Assembly (NCBI GenBank): GCA_902615845.1
Contig: CACMQS010000003.1
Span: forward strand, 1-62,530
From: an uncultured Alphaproteobacteria bacterium
Lineage (GTDB): Bacteria; Pseudomonadota; Alphaproteobacteria; HIMB59; GCA-002718135
Length of the DNA stretch: 62,530 nt
Direction of reading: 5' to 3'
Position numbers and translations under genes: made by a program. The stretch's first letter is position 1; every line of letters begins with the position of its first letter. The notes beneath the pieces are model-generated. The model was not told where the DNA came from. It ran no database searches and saw nothing but the letters and a program-made list of their open reading frames with translations. Positions 55,660 through 62,530 of the stretch are shown in pieces.

Positions 55660-56910
55660 TTATTGATTAAACTCCCAAGCCTCTTGTACTCTTTGACAAG
55701 CTTCTTCTGGAGTGATGTCTTTAGTTGCTAGTTCAACTGAAACATCATTTACAACCTCACCAATATCTCTTCCGAGATATTGATCCCAGAAAATAGAATG
55801 GAAGGTTGAGTTTGCAACGTTAAGCGCCTGTTGCTTAAAGAATCTGTTACCCATTTCTGTTTCAGCTCCTTTGTAAATAGGCATATACGCTCCACTTTTT
55901 GCTCCCATTGATTGATATTTCATTGAAATATAATGCATTAAGAAATCAACCGCTTCTTTTGGTGCATTTTTAGAAACTAACCATCCATTAATTCCACCAA
56001 GTGTATCTGAAGGATTTCCTTTTCCATTTTCTGTCATTGGAAATTGGAATGTTCCCATTCTATCATCAGGAATTCCTTCTCCAGAAGTACTTCTTCTTTT
56101 AGCACCATTGTAATCCCAACTTCCCATTAGGTGCAGTGCGCATTCTCCGTTACCAAATGCTGCTGAAGCATCACCATATTCAACTGCCATAAAACCATCT
56201 TGAAAAGGTTCAAGGTCAACAAGCTGTTGGAATTCATATCCAGATTTAATGTATTCCTCTCTATCCCATCCACCATTTTCTAAAGCGTCAAAGAAAGCTG
56301 CTTTGCCTCCGTTTCTTACATGGAGTAGTGTCCAATAGAAATGAATAGGCCATTTATTTTTACCACCAACACAAATTGGTGTTATGCCAGCATCTTTTAT
56401 ATCTTTTACTACTTCTAAAAGATCGTTCCACATAACAACCTTTGAAGGATCTACTCCTGCTTTTTCAGTTAAATCTTTATTGTACCAAAATACTACTTGG
56501 TTAAATAAATTTGGAAGACCAACTCTTTCACCTTTGTATGTAAAAGCGTCTGCTGCTGCAGGACTTAAATTTTCTAAATAACTATCTGGAACCATAGCAG
56601 AAATGTCTTGTAAAAATCCAGCATCTGCTTGATCAAACATAACTCCTCCACCCCAACTATAAAATAAATGAGGAGCATCGTCACTTTGTAACATTGTAGG
56701 TAATTTCAGTTTTAAGTCTGGACCAGCCATATACTGCCACTTAACTTCATGGCCAGTTTTTGCTTCCCAATCAGCAATTGCTGCATCGATGTCTTCTTTA
56801 TGCGCAGAGTCATCTTGTGCCAATCCGAGCCATTTAATTGTTACTGCATTGGCATTAAATGATATTCCTAACAAAAAAATGACACTTAAAAATAATTTTA
56901 TTAATCTCAT
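55660..56910 (-). CDS. CUT1 sugar ABC transporter substrate-binding protein
   Basis: A 416-residue family 1 extracellular binding protein. The signal peptide covers about residues 1-22 (LFLSVIFLLGISFNANA). The mature part has LPTMLQSDDAPHLFYSWGGG near 70-89, LPNLFNQVVFWYNKDLTEKAG near 128-148 and AFGNGECALHLMGSWDYN, all typical of oligosaccharide or glycoside binders. A strong GGGAGGA ribosome site precedes the ATG. It leads the operon SBP-MalF-MalG-PhyH-Gfo/Idh-ThuA-XylA. Confidence 0.9.
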   Translation of the reverse strand: MRLIKLFLSVIFLLGISFNANAVTIKWLGLAQDDSAHKEDIDAAIADWEAKTGHEVKWQYMAGPDLKLKLPTMLQSDDAPHLFYSWGGGVMFDQADAGFLQDISAMVPDSYLENLSPAAADAFTYKGERVGLPNLFNQVVFWYNKDLTEKAGVDPSKVVMWNDLLEVVKDIKDAGITPICVGGKNKWPIHFYWTLLHVRNGGKAAFFDALENGGWDREEYIKSGYEFQQLVDLEPFQDGFMAVEYGDASAAFGNGECALHLMGSWDYNGAKRRSTSGEGIPDDRMGTFQFPMTENGKGNPSDTLGGINGWLVSKNAPKEAVDFLMHYISMKYQSMGAKSGAYMPIYKGAETEMGNRFFKQQALNVANSTFHSIFWDQYLGRDIGEVVNDVSVELATKDITPEEACQRVQEAWEFNQ

Positions 56911-56944
56911 TTTTCCTCCCAGAAATTTGTTAATATTATTGTTT

Positions 56945-56973
56945 TAACATGAATTTTTCTGGTAAATTGTCAA
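56945..56973 (-). promoter_or_regulatory. Candidate sigma-70 promoter of the second ABC operon
   Basis: On the minus strand a consensus -35 TTGACA lies at 56968-56973; 17 bases later comes ATGTTA, and TGTTAA or GTTAAA one to two bases further. The -10 match is weak. It lies about 35-60 bases upstream of the binding-protein ATG at 56910, in the gap divergent from the sulfatase gene. Confidence 0.35.
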
Positions 56974-56990
56974 CTTAATTTTAGTATTAT

Positions 56991-58496
56991 ATGATCCAGA
57001 AAAAACCAAATATTGTTATTTTTAACCCTGATCAGTGGAGAGGAGATATGTTGGGATATCTAGGGTATCCTGGTTCACAAACTCCTAACTTAGATAATAT
57101 TATTAAAGAAGATGCAATTGCATTTAAGAATGCTTTTTGCCAAGCAACAGTATGTACGCCAAGTCGGTGTTCATTTATGACTGGTTGGTATCCACATGTT
57201 CATGGTCATAGAACAATGCATTATATGTTACATACAGATCAAGGTGACTCTAGTATTTTATCAGAACTAAAAGATAAAGATTACTTTATTTGGTGGGGTG
57301 GAAAAAATGATTTGATAGCAGGTCAAGAAGGATATCGTAATCATTGTGATATTTACTTTGAACCAACGGATAGAGATTTTCAAGAATGGGGTTACTCTCA
57401 ACAACCAGGTACACATGGTGGAGATCTATTATGGCGAGGGCCTGAAGATGGAGATAATTATTATAGTTTCTTTAAAGGAAAATTAGATAAAAAAGATAAA
57501 GATATTTATTTCGATGATGATTGGTCCATGGTTTATGGAGCATTAGATTTTATAAAAGATTATAAAAAAGAAAAACCATTCTGTTTATTTCTACCACTTG
57601 GCTATCCACATCCCCCTTACTGTGTTGAGGATCCATGGTTCTCTTCAATTGATCGAAGTGTAATTCCTAATAGATATCAATACAAATCATGGGAGGATAA
57701 GCCAAGTCTTTTAAAAGGAATAATGGATGGACAAAGAATGCAAGATTGGACTGATGAACGCTGGAATGAATTACGAGCGGTATATCTTGGTATGTGTGCA
57801 AGGGTAGATTATCAATTTGGACTTCTGGTTAATCAACTTAAAGATAATAATTTATATGATGATACCTTAATAATTTTTTTGTCTGATCATGGTGACTTTA
57901 CAGGTGATTATAATTTAGTTGAAAAAACACAAAATACTTTTCAAGATTGTCTTACGAATGTTCCTCTTATTATTAAGCCTCCAAAAAGTGAAAATACATT
58001 AAATGGTGTAAGTGATACAATGATTGAGTTAATTGATATCGCTGGAACCATATACGATTACAGTAATATCGATCCTTCATATTGGCATTTTGGCAAAAGT
58101 ATAAAAAATTTTATTGAACAGAAAACTGATAATCACAGAGAAGAAGTATTTACTGAAGGTGGCAGACTTAGATTAGAGAGACAAGCAAGTGAAAGTCAAA
58201 GTTTAAATTTACCTCATGGCTTATATTACCCAAGAGTAAGCTTACAAGGTAAAGAAGATGAAATTTTGATGCACACTAAAGCCACTATGTGCAGAAATAA
58301 GAAATTTAAATATATAAAAAGAGCATATGAAAAAGATGAACTTTATAACTTAATTGATGATCCAGGAGAGATAAATAATGTTATTGATGATCAGCAATAT
58401 GCATCAGAGCTTAAAAACTTGAAAGAAAAAATGCTTTCTTGGTACCAAGAAACTTGTGATGTTGTTCCATTAAAAGGTGATGAAAGAAATTTTTAA
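56991..58496 (+). CDS. Formylglycine-type sulfatase, cytoplasmic
   Basis: A 501-residue member of the alkaline phosphatase/sulfatase superfamily. The Cys that is converted to formylglycine is C55 in C-T-P-S-R59 followed by CSFMTG, the sulfatase signature. Metal ligands include the N-terminal FNPDQWRGD block (11-19) and LSDHGDF near 296-302. Unlike most carbohydrate sulfatases it has no signal peptide, so the sulfated substrate would be imported intact. It is divergent from ABC system 2 and its stop abuts the stop of the PhyH gene of system 3. Phosphonate monoester hydrolase is an alternative; no formylglycine-generating enzyme is nearby. Confidence 0.87.
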   Translation: MIQKKPNIVIFNPDQWRGDMLGYLGYPGSQTPNLDNIIKEDAIAFKNAFCQATVCTPSRCSFMTGWYPHVHGHRTMHYMLHTDQGDSSILSELKDKDYFIWWGGKNDLIAGQEGYRNHCDIYFEPTDRDFQEWGYSQQPGTHGGDLLWRGPEDGDNYYSFFKGKLDKKDKDIYFDDDWSMVYGALDFIKDYKKEKPFCLFLPLGYPHPPYCVEDPWFSSIDRSVIPNRYQYKSWEDKPSLLKGIMDGQRMQDWTDERWNELRAVYLGMCARVDYQFGLLVNQLKDNNLYDDTLIIFLSDHGDFTGDYNLVEKTQNTFQDCLTNVPLIIKPPKSENTLNGVSDTMIELIDIAGTIYDYSNIDPSYWHFGKSIKNFIEQKTDNHREEVFTEGGRLRLERQASESQSLNLPHGLYYPRVSLQGKEDEILMHTKATMCRNKKFKYIKRAYEKDELYNLIDDPGEINNVIDDQQYASELKNLKEKMLSWYQETCDVVPLKGDERNF

Positions 58497-59417
58497 CTAA
58501 TATAGTTCGTTTTCAATCCGAGTAAGCCAATAATCAACATCCATTTTTTTATGACCGGTCAATAATCTCCAAAACTTAACAACGTTTATTTTATCCAATC
58601 TATTTGTATCTGCTTCTTGCCAAGGATAGGATCTCATTAAAATATCATTTATTGTTTTATCTTTTCTTTCATCAGTCCAATAAAGTGCGCGGTTTGGCAA
58701 TGGCTGATATTTTTTTTCAGGATCCCATAGTAATTCCTGTTTCTCTGTAGGTTGGAGTCTCACTTTAAACATATAGCGAATATTCTCTGAAAAATTTACA
58801 CCTGCTCCATGCCATAATCCACTATGGAAAATACCAATTGTACCAGGTTTACACACTATACTCTTTTGACCTAAAATATTTTGATATTTTGCAATTCCAA
58901 ATTCATTAACAATACGTAAATGTGTACCAGGGTGATATCTTGTTCCTCCCATTGCTTTTGTTACCTCTGTTGGAAAATAAAATAGTTGTACATCAAAAGT
59001 ACTTCTTGGATCAATTGTACTATCTTGATGATTTTGTTGAGACATCTGACGTTGATTAGCTTGTTTAAAGTATTTGGTAGGAAACGTTATATGAAGAAAC
59101 TGGTGATCAATGATTGTGTTGCTGCCAACTAAACTTTTAATAGCACCATCAACAACTTCATGTGAGAAGATCTTTTCTAAAGGAGAACCTTTTGGATAGG
59201 CATCTTTAAGTTTTGTTCCTGCTGGTATTCTTGGAATACTACTAGTTGCTTTTATATTTCTATAATAATCCTGAACACTATCAACTTCATCAATGTCTGT
59301 ATGACCAATATCATCTAAAAACTCTTTATTAGTTCGTTCATCAATTAATTCATCAAAAAATAAACATCCACTATTTGCAAATTCTGCCATTTGTTCTGTT
59401 GTCAATAACTTAGCCAT
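58497..59417 (-). CDS. Phytanoyl-CoA dioxygenase (PhyH)-like Fe(II)/2-oxoglutarate oxygenase
   Basis: A 306-residue oxygenase. Probable iron ligands are H130-x-D132 (QQNHQDSTID) and H203 (SGLWHGAGVNFS), with R214 eleven residues later for 2-oxoglutarate, the same spacing as in the protein at 53169-53882. The two are otherwise only distantly alike; this one has a longer N terminus and C terminus (to YWLTRIENELY). It starts one base after the small unknown gene in the third ABC operon. Oxidation of an imported sugar substituent is a context-based inference. Confidence 0.75.
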   Translation of the reverse strand: MAKLLTTEQMAEFANSGCLFFDELIDERTNKEFLDDIGHTDIDEVDSVQDYYRNIKATSSIPRIPAGTKLKDAYPKGSPLEKIFSHEVVDGAIKSLVGSNTIIDHQFLHITFPTKYFKQANQRQMSQQNHQDSTIDPRSTFDVQLFYFPTEVTKAMGGTRYHPGTHLRIVNEFGIAKYQNILGQKSIVCKPGTIGIFHSGLWHGAGVNFSENIRYMFKVRLQPTEKQELLWDPEKKYQPLPNRALYWTDERKDKTINDILMRSYPWQEADTNRLDKINVVKFWRLLTGHKKMDVDYWLTRIENELY

Positions 59418-59418
59418 A

Positions 59419-59697
59419 TTAAAAATCTCCTTCTTCTAATTTTTCAAAAAAAAATTCATGCTTTAAATACGATGTTCTGAATTCTTGACCTGGATGTTCT
59501 GGAATGGCTTGACTTGCTTGGAATAATCTCCAGCCATCTAACAAGGCATCCAAACCTGTAGGATAAGGAGGCTCATCACTATCACCTGTCATATGCAGTT
59601 TTTTTCCCGTACCATCAAAGGTTGCCCAAGAAATTACTTCTCCTTCTAAGCTTGGCAATTTTAAATAGAGAACTAAAACTTTTTGTCTTTTGGCCAT
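59419..59697 (-). CDS. Small protein of unknown function in ABC/PhyH operon
   Basis: A 92-residue soluble protein starting MAKRQKVLVLYLKLPSL. A longer open frame exists upstream but lies inside the permease gene, so the internal ATG 5 bp after the permease stop is preferred. It contains SWATFDGTG, SDEPPYPTGLDALLDGW and an acidic end EEGDF whose codons carry the GGAGA ribosome site of the PhyH gene. I recognise no domain. Its position between a permease and a PhyH oxygenase suggests a role in the same pathway. Confidence 0.72.
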   Translation of the reverse strand: MAKRQKVLVLYLKLPSLEGEVISWATFDGTGKKLHMTGDSDEPPYPTGLDALLDGWRLFQASQAIPEHPGQEFRTSYLKHEFFFEKLEEGDF

Positions 59698-59702
59698 GTT
59701 AT

Positions 59703-60521
59703 TTATTTTCCTAATCCTGCCAAAGACCTTACAAAGTATTTTTGGAAAATCAAGAATACTATAAGAACTGGTAAAATTGCTATAGTAAGTCCAGCCATAA
59801 TTGATGGCCAATCAGATGACCATTCTCCTCTCAGCTTCATTAATCCTAATGGCAAAGTTTTTACTTCATCAGATGTCAACATAATTAGGGCTAGTAGGAA
59901 TTCATTCCAGATCCACACAGTTTGAAAAATTGCTGCACTAGCAATAGCTGGACCAGATAATGGAATAATAATTCTAAAAAAAATCTGCATTTTACTACAA
60001 CCATCAATAGTGGCTGCTTCCTCAACTTCTCTTGGAAAATCTAAAAAAAAAGCATAAAATAAAATAACGGTGAAGGGAATACCAAATGCAGTTAACGGCA
60101 TTACTACACCATATATACTATTTAATAATCCTAAATTTGATACTGTTACATAAAGTGGTACAAGCACAGCTGCTGGAGGTATTGCGAAACCTGCAACAAT
60201 TAATAAATAGACATATCTATTTATTCTAAAATCAATTCTTGCTAGAACATAGGCAGCCATCCCTGAAATTATTACTATTAAAATAACTGAAAATAATGAA
60301 ACCAAGAAAGAATTGAAGATGAAACCTCCAAGGCCAATAGATAATGCCTTTTCAAAAGAAGAAAAATTAAATTGACCTGGTAACCCAAGTGGTTCTAAAA
60401 AAATTTCTCTTCTTGTTTTAAAAGTTGTCAGTATCATCACTATTATTGGTAATAGTACATAGATACTAAAGAGTGTTACAAAGCCGTAAGCAAATATATT
60501 AGCTAACTTAAATTTACTCAC
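59703..60521 (-). CDS. CUT1 sugar ABC transporter permease (MalG-like), system 3
   Basis: A 272-residue six-helix permease with the EAA loop EVEEAATIDGCSKMQIFFRI near 183-202 and IIPLSGPAIASAAIF after it. The C terminus ends FVRSLAGLGK, as usual for MalG-type subunits. Its start overlaps the previous permease stop by one base. It is distinct in sequence from the system 2 permease at 53882-54706. Confidence 0.9.
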   Translation of the reverse strand: MSKFKLANIFAYGFVTLFSIYVLLPIIVMILTTFKTRREIFLEPLGLPGQFNFSSFEKALSIGLGGFIFNSFLVSLFSVILIVIISGMAAYVLARIDFRINRYVYLLIVAGFAIPPAAVLVPLYVTVSNLGLLNSIYGVVMPLTAFGIPFTVILFYAFFLDFPREVEEAATIDGCSKMQIFFRIIIPLSGPAIASAAIFQTVWIWNEFLLALIMLTSDEVKTLPLGLMKLRGEWSSDWPSIMAGLTIAILPVLIVFLIFQKYFVRSLAGLGK

Positions 60522-61426
60522 TATGCTCTCCTACTTGCTTTAAGTTGAAACCAACCTAAAATTAAAGCAATAACTAATAGTACAACTGACAAAGCATTGG
60601 CATAACCCATATGCAATAAATTAAATGCTTGTAAATAAATATATGTTCCTAATACTTGTGTTGCATTCGATGGACCACCTTGGGTTAAGACATAAACAAA
60701 TTCAAATACTTTAAATGCACCAATAGTTGTTATCAAAATTGCAACAATTATAATATTTCTAATCATTGGAAGAGTAATATACCAAAATGCTTTTACACCC
60801 GTTGCACCATCTATCTCTGCTGCATCATAAACTTCTTTAGAAACTCCTTGTAAACCAGCTAAGATTAAAACCATCATAAATCCAGTATTTTGCCAGCCCG
60901 CAACAATCATAATCATCCAAATAGATATATCAGGATCTCCCAACCATCCCATTGAAGGTGTGGGCAAACCTATTGCTATTAATATGTTGTTTAAAATTCC
61001 AAAATTTGGATCATAAATTAGTAACCAAATTATACTTACTGCAACAGATGAAATGACCATTGGTGTAAATATAATAGTTCGAAAAATTACTTTTCCATAT
61101 TTTATTCCTCGATCTAGGATTGCTGCTAGTATTGTCCCTACACCTACTTGAAGAACGATTGACGCAAAAACAATTATAAAGTTATTCTTTAATGCAATCC
61201 AAAAAAATTCATCCTGGGATGCTTTAATATAATTATCAAAGCCAACCCATTTCCAATCATTAAGAGAAGTCATCCCATAACTATAAAAGGATCCAACTAT
61301 GGCCCAAAATGCTGGAATAAATATAAATATTGTACAAAATATTAGAGCTGGAATTAAGAGAATAATAACGGATACCCTATCACTTGATAAAGAAAAACCA
61401 ATTGAGTTTGTTTGAGTTTTATTCAT
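60521..61426 (-). CDS. CUT1 sugar ABC transporter permease (MalF-like), system 3
   Basis: A 301-residue permease. LLIPALIFCTIFIFIPAFWA forms the first helix, WVGFDNYIKASQDEFF the periplasmic loop, and EVYDAAEIDGATGVKAFWYI near 195-214 the EAA motif. The ATG is five bases downstream of a 14-bp hairpin (61432-61464) that separates it from the binding-protein gene, and no clear ribosome site is seen before it. Confidence 0.9.
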   Translation of the reverse strand: MNKTQTNSIGFSLSSDRVSVIILLIPALIFCTIFIFIPAFWAIVGSFYSYGMTSLNDWKWVGFDNYIKASQDEFFWIALKNNFIIVFASIVLQVGVGTILAAILDRGIKYGKVIFRTIIFTPMVISSVAVSIIWLLIYDPNFGILNNILIAIGLPTPSMGWLGDPDISIWMIMIVAGWQNTGFMMVLILAGLQGVSKEVYDAAEIDGATGVKAFWYITLPMIRNIIIVAILITTIGAFKVFEFVYVLTQGGPSNATQVLGTYIYLQAFNLLHMGYANALSVVLLVIALILGWFQLKASRRA

Positions 61427-61431
61427 ATGAT

Positions 61432-61464
61432 AATTTCGGCTATTAATTTTTAATAGCCGAAATT
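61432..61464 (-). terminator. Intercistronic hairpin after binding-protein gene, system 3
   Basis: A perfect 14-bp stem (AATTTCGGCTATTA and TAATAGCCGAAATT) with a 5-base loop, filling nearly the whole gap between the binding-protein stop and the permease start. On the minus strand no U run follows, so attenuation by RNase protection of the upstream message or by blocking initiation at the adjacent ATG is more likely than intrinsic termination. Confidence 0.65.
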
Positions 61465-61470
61465 TTTTTA

Positions 61471-62529
61471 TTACATTGCTGCTTTAGCTTCTAAAGCAAC
61501 TTTTCTAATGAAATCCATTGCTTCTTGAGGAGATTTTGTTCCATTAAGAACTTCAGTTCCCATATCAAGATAAGCATTAGATACATTTGCTTCTAAAAGA
61601 ACATCTAAAACATTTACATGTCCACTTTTGTCAGCAATATCATTGACATAAAATGTAAACCAATGAGGAGCATCTTCCAGTTGATCAATTAAAGTTGCAT
61701 TTGATATCAAACTACCTCTCAACTCAGCATCAGCTAAAGCCATAGTATCAGATACATTAATTGATGCTACCAAAGCTGCTGCTTCTGGATGTTTAGTTTT
61801 TGCTGATACTTGCATTCCTTCTGCAACTAGAAAGCCTACAGTTCCATCATCAGCTCCACCTTCAACACGTGGAAATCTAAACATTTTAAAATCTGTGAAA
61901 CCTTCAGAAGCGAAAATACCTCCACACCAAGTTCCACAATACATCATAGGTGAAATTTGAGCTGCAAACATAGATCTCGTTAATTCTGGATTAGTTGCAT
62001 TTGGTGCATCATTGAAACAATTTTCATTTAGTTCAACAACTTTTTCCCAAGCTTCAACATATTTAGGATTTGTGAATAATTCATCATCGGGTGCAGTTAA
62101 CGCATAATCTGCTTTTGTATTTTCTGCTCCTACTACTCTTTGATTAAGCATGGTAATAACATGGTTTAATTTCCATCTCTCAGAATTACCCATTGGCCAT
62201 GGAACGATTGAAGGGTCTATTGCTTTTATACTTTTACAAGTATCAATTAACTCTCCAAATGTTGTAGGAACAGATAAGTTATGTTGATCAAAGAATGCAG
62301 GATCGTAATAGAAGTATTTTGAAACTGCTTTATTAGCAATACCATAAATTTTTCCATCTACTGCACCAGCATCTTGCCAACCTTTACTTATGAAGTTTCC
62401 ATATCCACCTTCCATATCAGCGTAAGGTGTAAGATCGAGTGCTAAACCAGCTCTTGCTAGTCTTGCACTATCTTCACCAAACCAGTTAAAGAAGACATCA
62501 GGTCCATCGTCACCATTAAGAGCAAGTTG
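61471..62529 (-). CDS. CUT1 sugar ABC transporter substrate-binding protein, system 3 (5' end outside window)
   Basis: An extracellular solute-binding protein running off the right edge; 352 codons are visible and the frame stays open to base 62529, upstream of the internal Met at 62415. Visible motifs are GPDVFFNWFGEDSARLARAG, DGKIYGIANKAVSKYFYYDP, SPMMYCGTWCGGIFASEGF and KHPEAAALVASI. Two cysteines close together (YCGTWCGG) are unusual for this class. The signal peptide lies outside the window. It feeds the permeases at 60521-61426 and 59703-60521. Confidence 0.88.
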   Translation of the reverse strand, partial: QLALNGDDGPDVFFNWFGEDSARLARAGLALDLTPYADMEGGYGNFISKGWQDAGAVDGKIYGIANKAVSKYFYYDPAFFDQHNLSVPTTFGELIDTCKSIKAIDPSIVPWPMGNSERWKLNHVITMLNQRVVGAENTKADYALTAPDDELFTNPKYVEAWEKVVELNENCFNDAPNATNPELTRSMFAAQISPMMYCGTWCGGIFASEGFTDFKMFRFPRVEGGADDGTVGFLVAEGMQVSAKTKHPEAAALVASINVSDTMALADAELRGSLISNATLIDQLEDAPHWFTFYVNDIADKSGHVNVLDVLLEANVSNAYLDMGTEVLNGTKSPQEAMDFIRKVALEAKAAM

Positions 62530-62530
62530 A

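Overview
The window is about 62.5 kb of AT-rich (roughly 30% G+C by eye), densely packed DNA from a streamlined marine-type alphaproteobacterium. The evidence for alphaproteobacteria is the gene order ctaC-ctaD-ctaB-small TM protein-ctaG-ctaE-surf1-(M32)-thrC-M16 peptidase, the ribF-ileS-lspA-DUF3035 block, and the msbA-DUF374-waaA-lpxK-lpxL block. Very short intergenic gaps, many ATGA/TAATG gene overlaps and several ABC sugar importers fit SAR11-like, HIMB59-like or AEGEAN-169-like oligotrophs; I cannot fix the clade without a search. No rRNA, tRNA, CRISPR array, phage or insertion sequence was seen.

Region 1 (1-14.4 kb) is a sugar or polyol catabolic island. A nine-gene minus-strand run (10691 down to 1435) encodes two membrane diiron desaturase-family oxygenases, a Rieske ferredoxin, a ferredoxin reductase, a PanB-like enzyme lacking the usual metal ligands, a fatty-acid-hydroxylase-family membrane protein, an SMP-30 lactonase, an IlvD/Edd-type sugar-acid dehydratase and a PLP enzyme. 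Divergent from it is a ribose/fructose-type ABC importer (binding protein, ATPase, permease). A PdxA-like fragment, an L-rhamnonate-dehydratase-like enolase-superfamily enzyme and an SDR dehydrogenase lie alongside. The oxygenase + Rieske ferredoxin + reductase + importer set recalls rhizobial rhizopine demethylation (MocD/MocE/MocF/MocB). My reading, an inference, is oxidative processing (perhaps O-demethylation) of an imported sugar or cyclitol, then lactone opening, dehydration and aldol cleavage.

Region 2 (14.4-23.5 kb) holds a DsbD/ScsB-like thiol reductase with a Prx5 peroxiredoxin, YqgE, a winged-helix protein, the ammonium transporter Amt, a Gfo/Idh/MocA dehydrogenase with a sugar isomerase, a glutamine amidotransferase, Ogt and DUF6494. 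The amt leader carries two tandem glutamine riboswitch (glnA RNA) aptamers and a plausible Shine-Dalgarno-sequestering switch.

Region 3 (23.5-50 kb) is housekeeping: M16 peptidase, threonine synthase, M32 carboxypeptidase, the cytochrome c oxidase operon, RsmE, ubiquinone and lipid A/Kdo biosynthesis, XseA, TadA, RluB, RsmD, Pgi, LspA, IleRS and RibF. Small-scale points of interest are an unannotated-size 35-residue membrane protein, a surf1 gene without ATG, and a perfectly palindromic divergent promoter.

Region 4 (50-62.5 kb) is a second carbohydrate island: two CUT1-type ABC importers (binding protein plus two permeases each, no ATPase seen), two Fe(II)/2-oxoglutarate (PhyH-family) oxygenases, a cytoplasmic formylglycine-type sulfatase, a ThuA-like protein with a Gfo/Idh/MocA dehydrogenase (recalling thuAB), xylose isomerase and one small protein of unknown function. 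All three ABC operons share a perfect hairpin just after the binding-protein gene.
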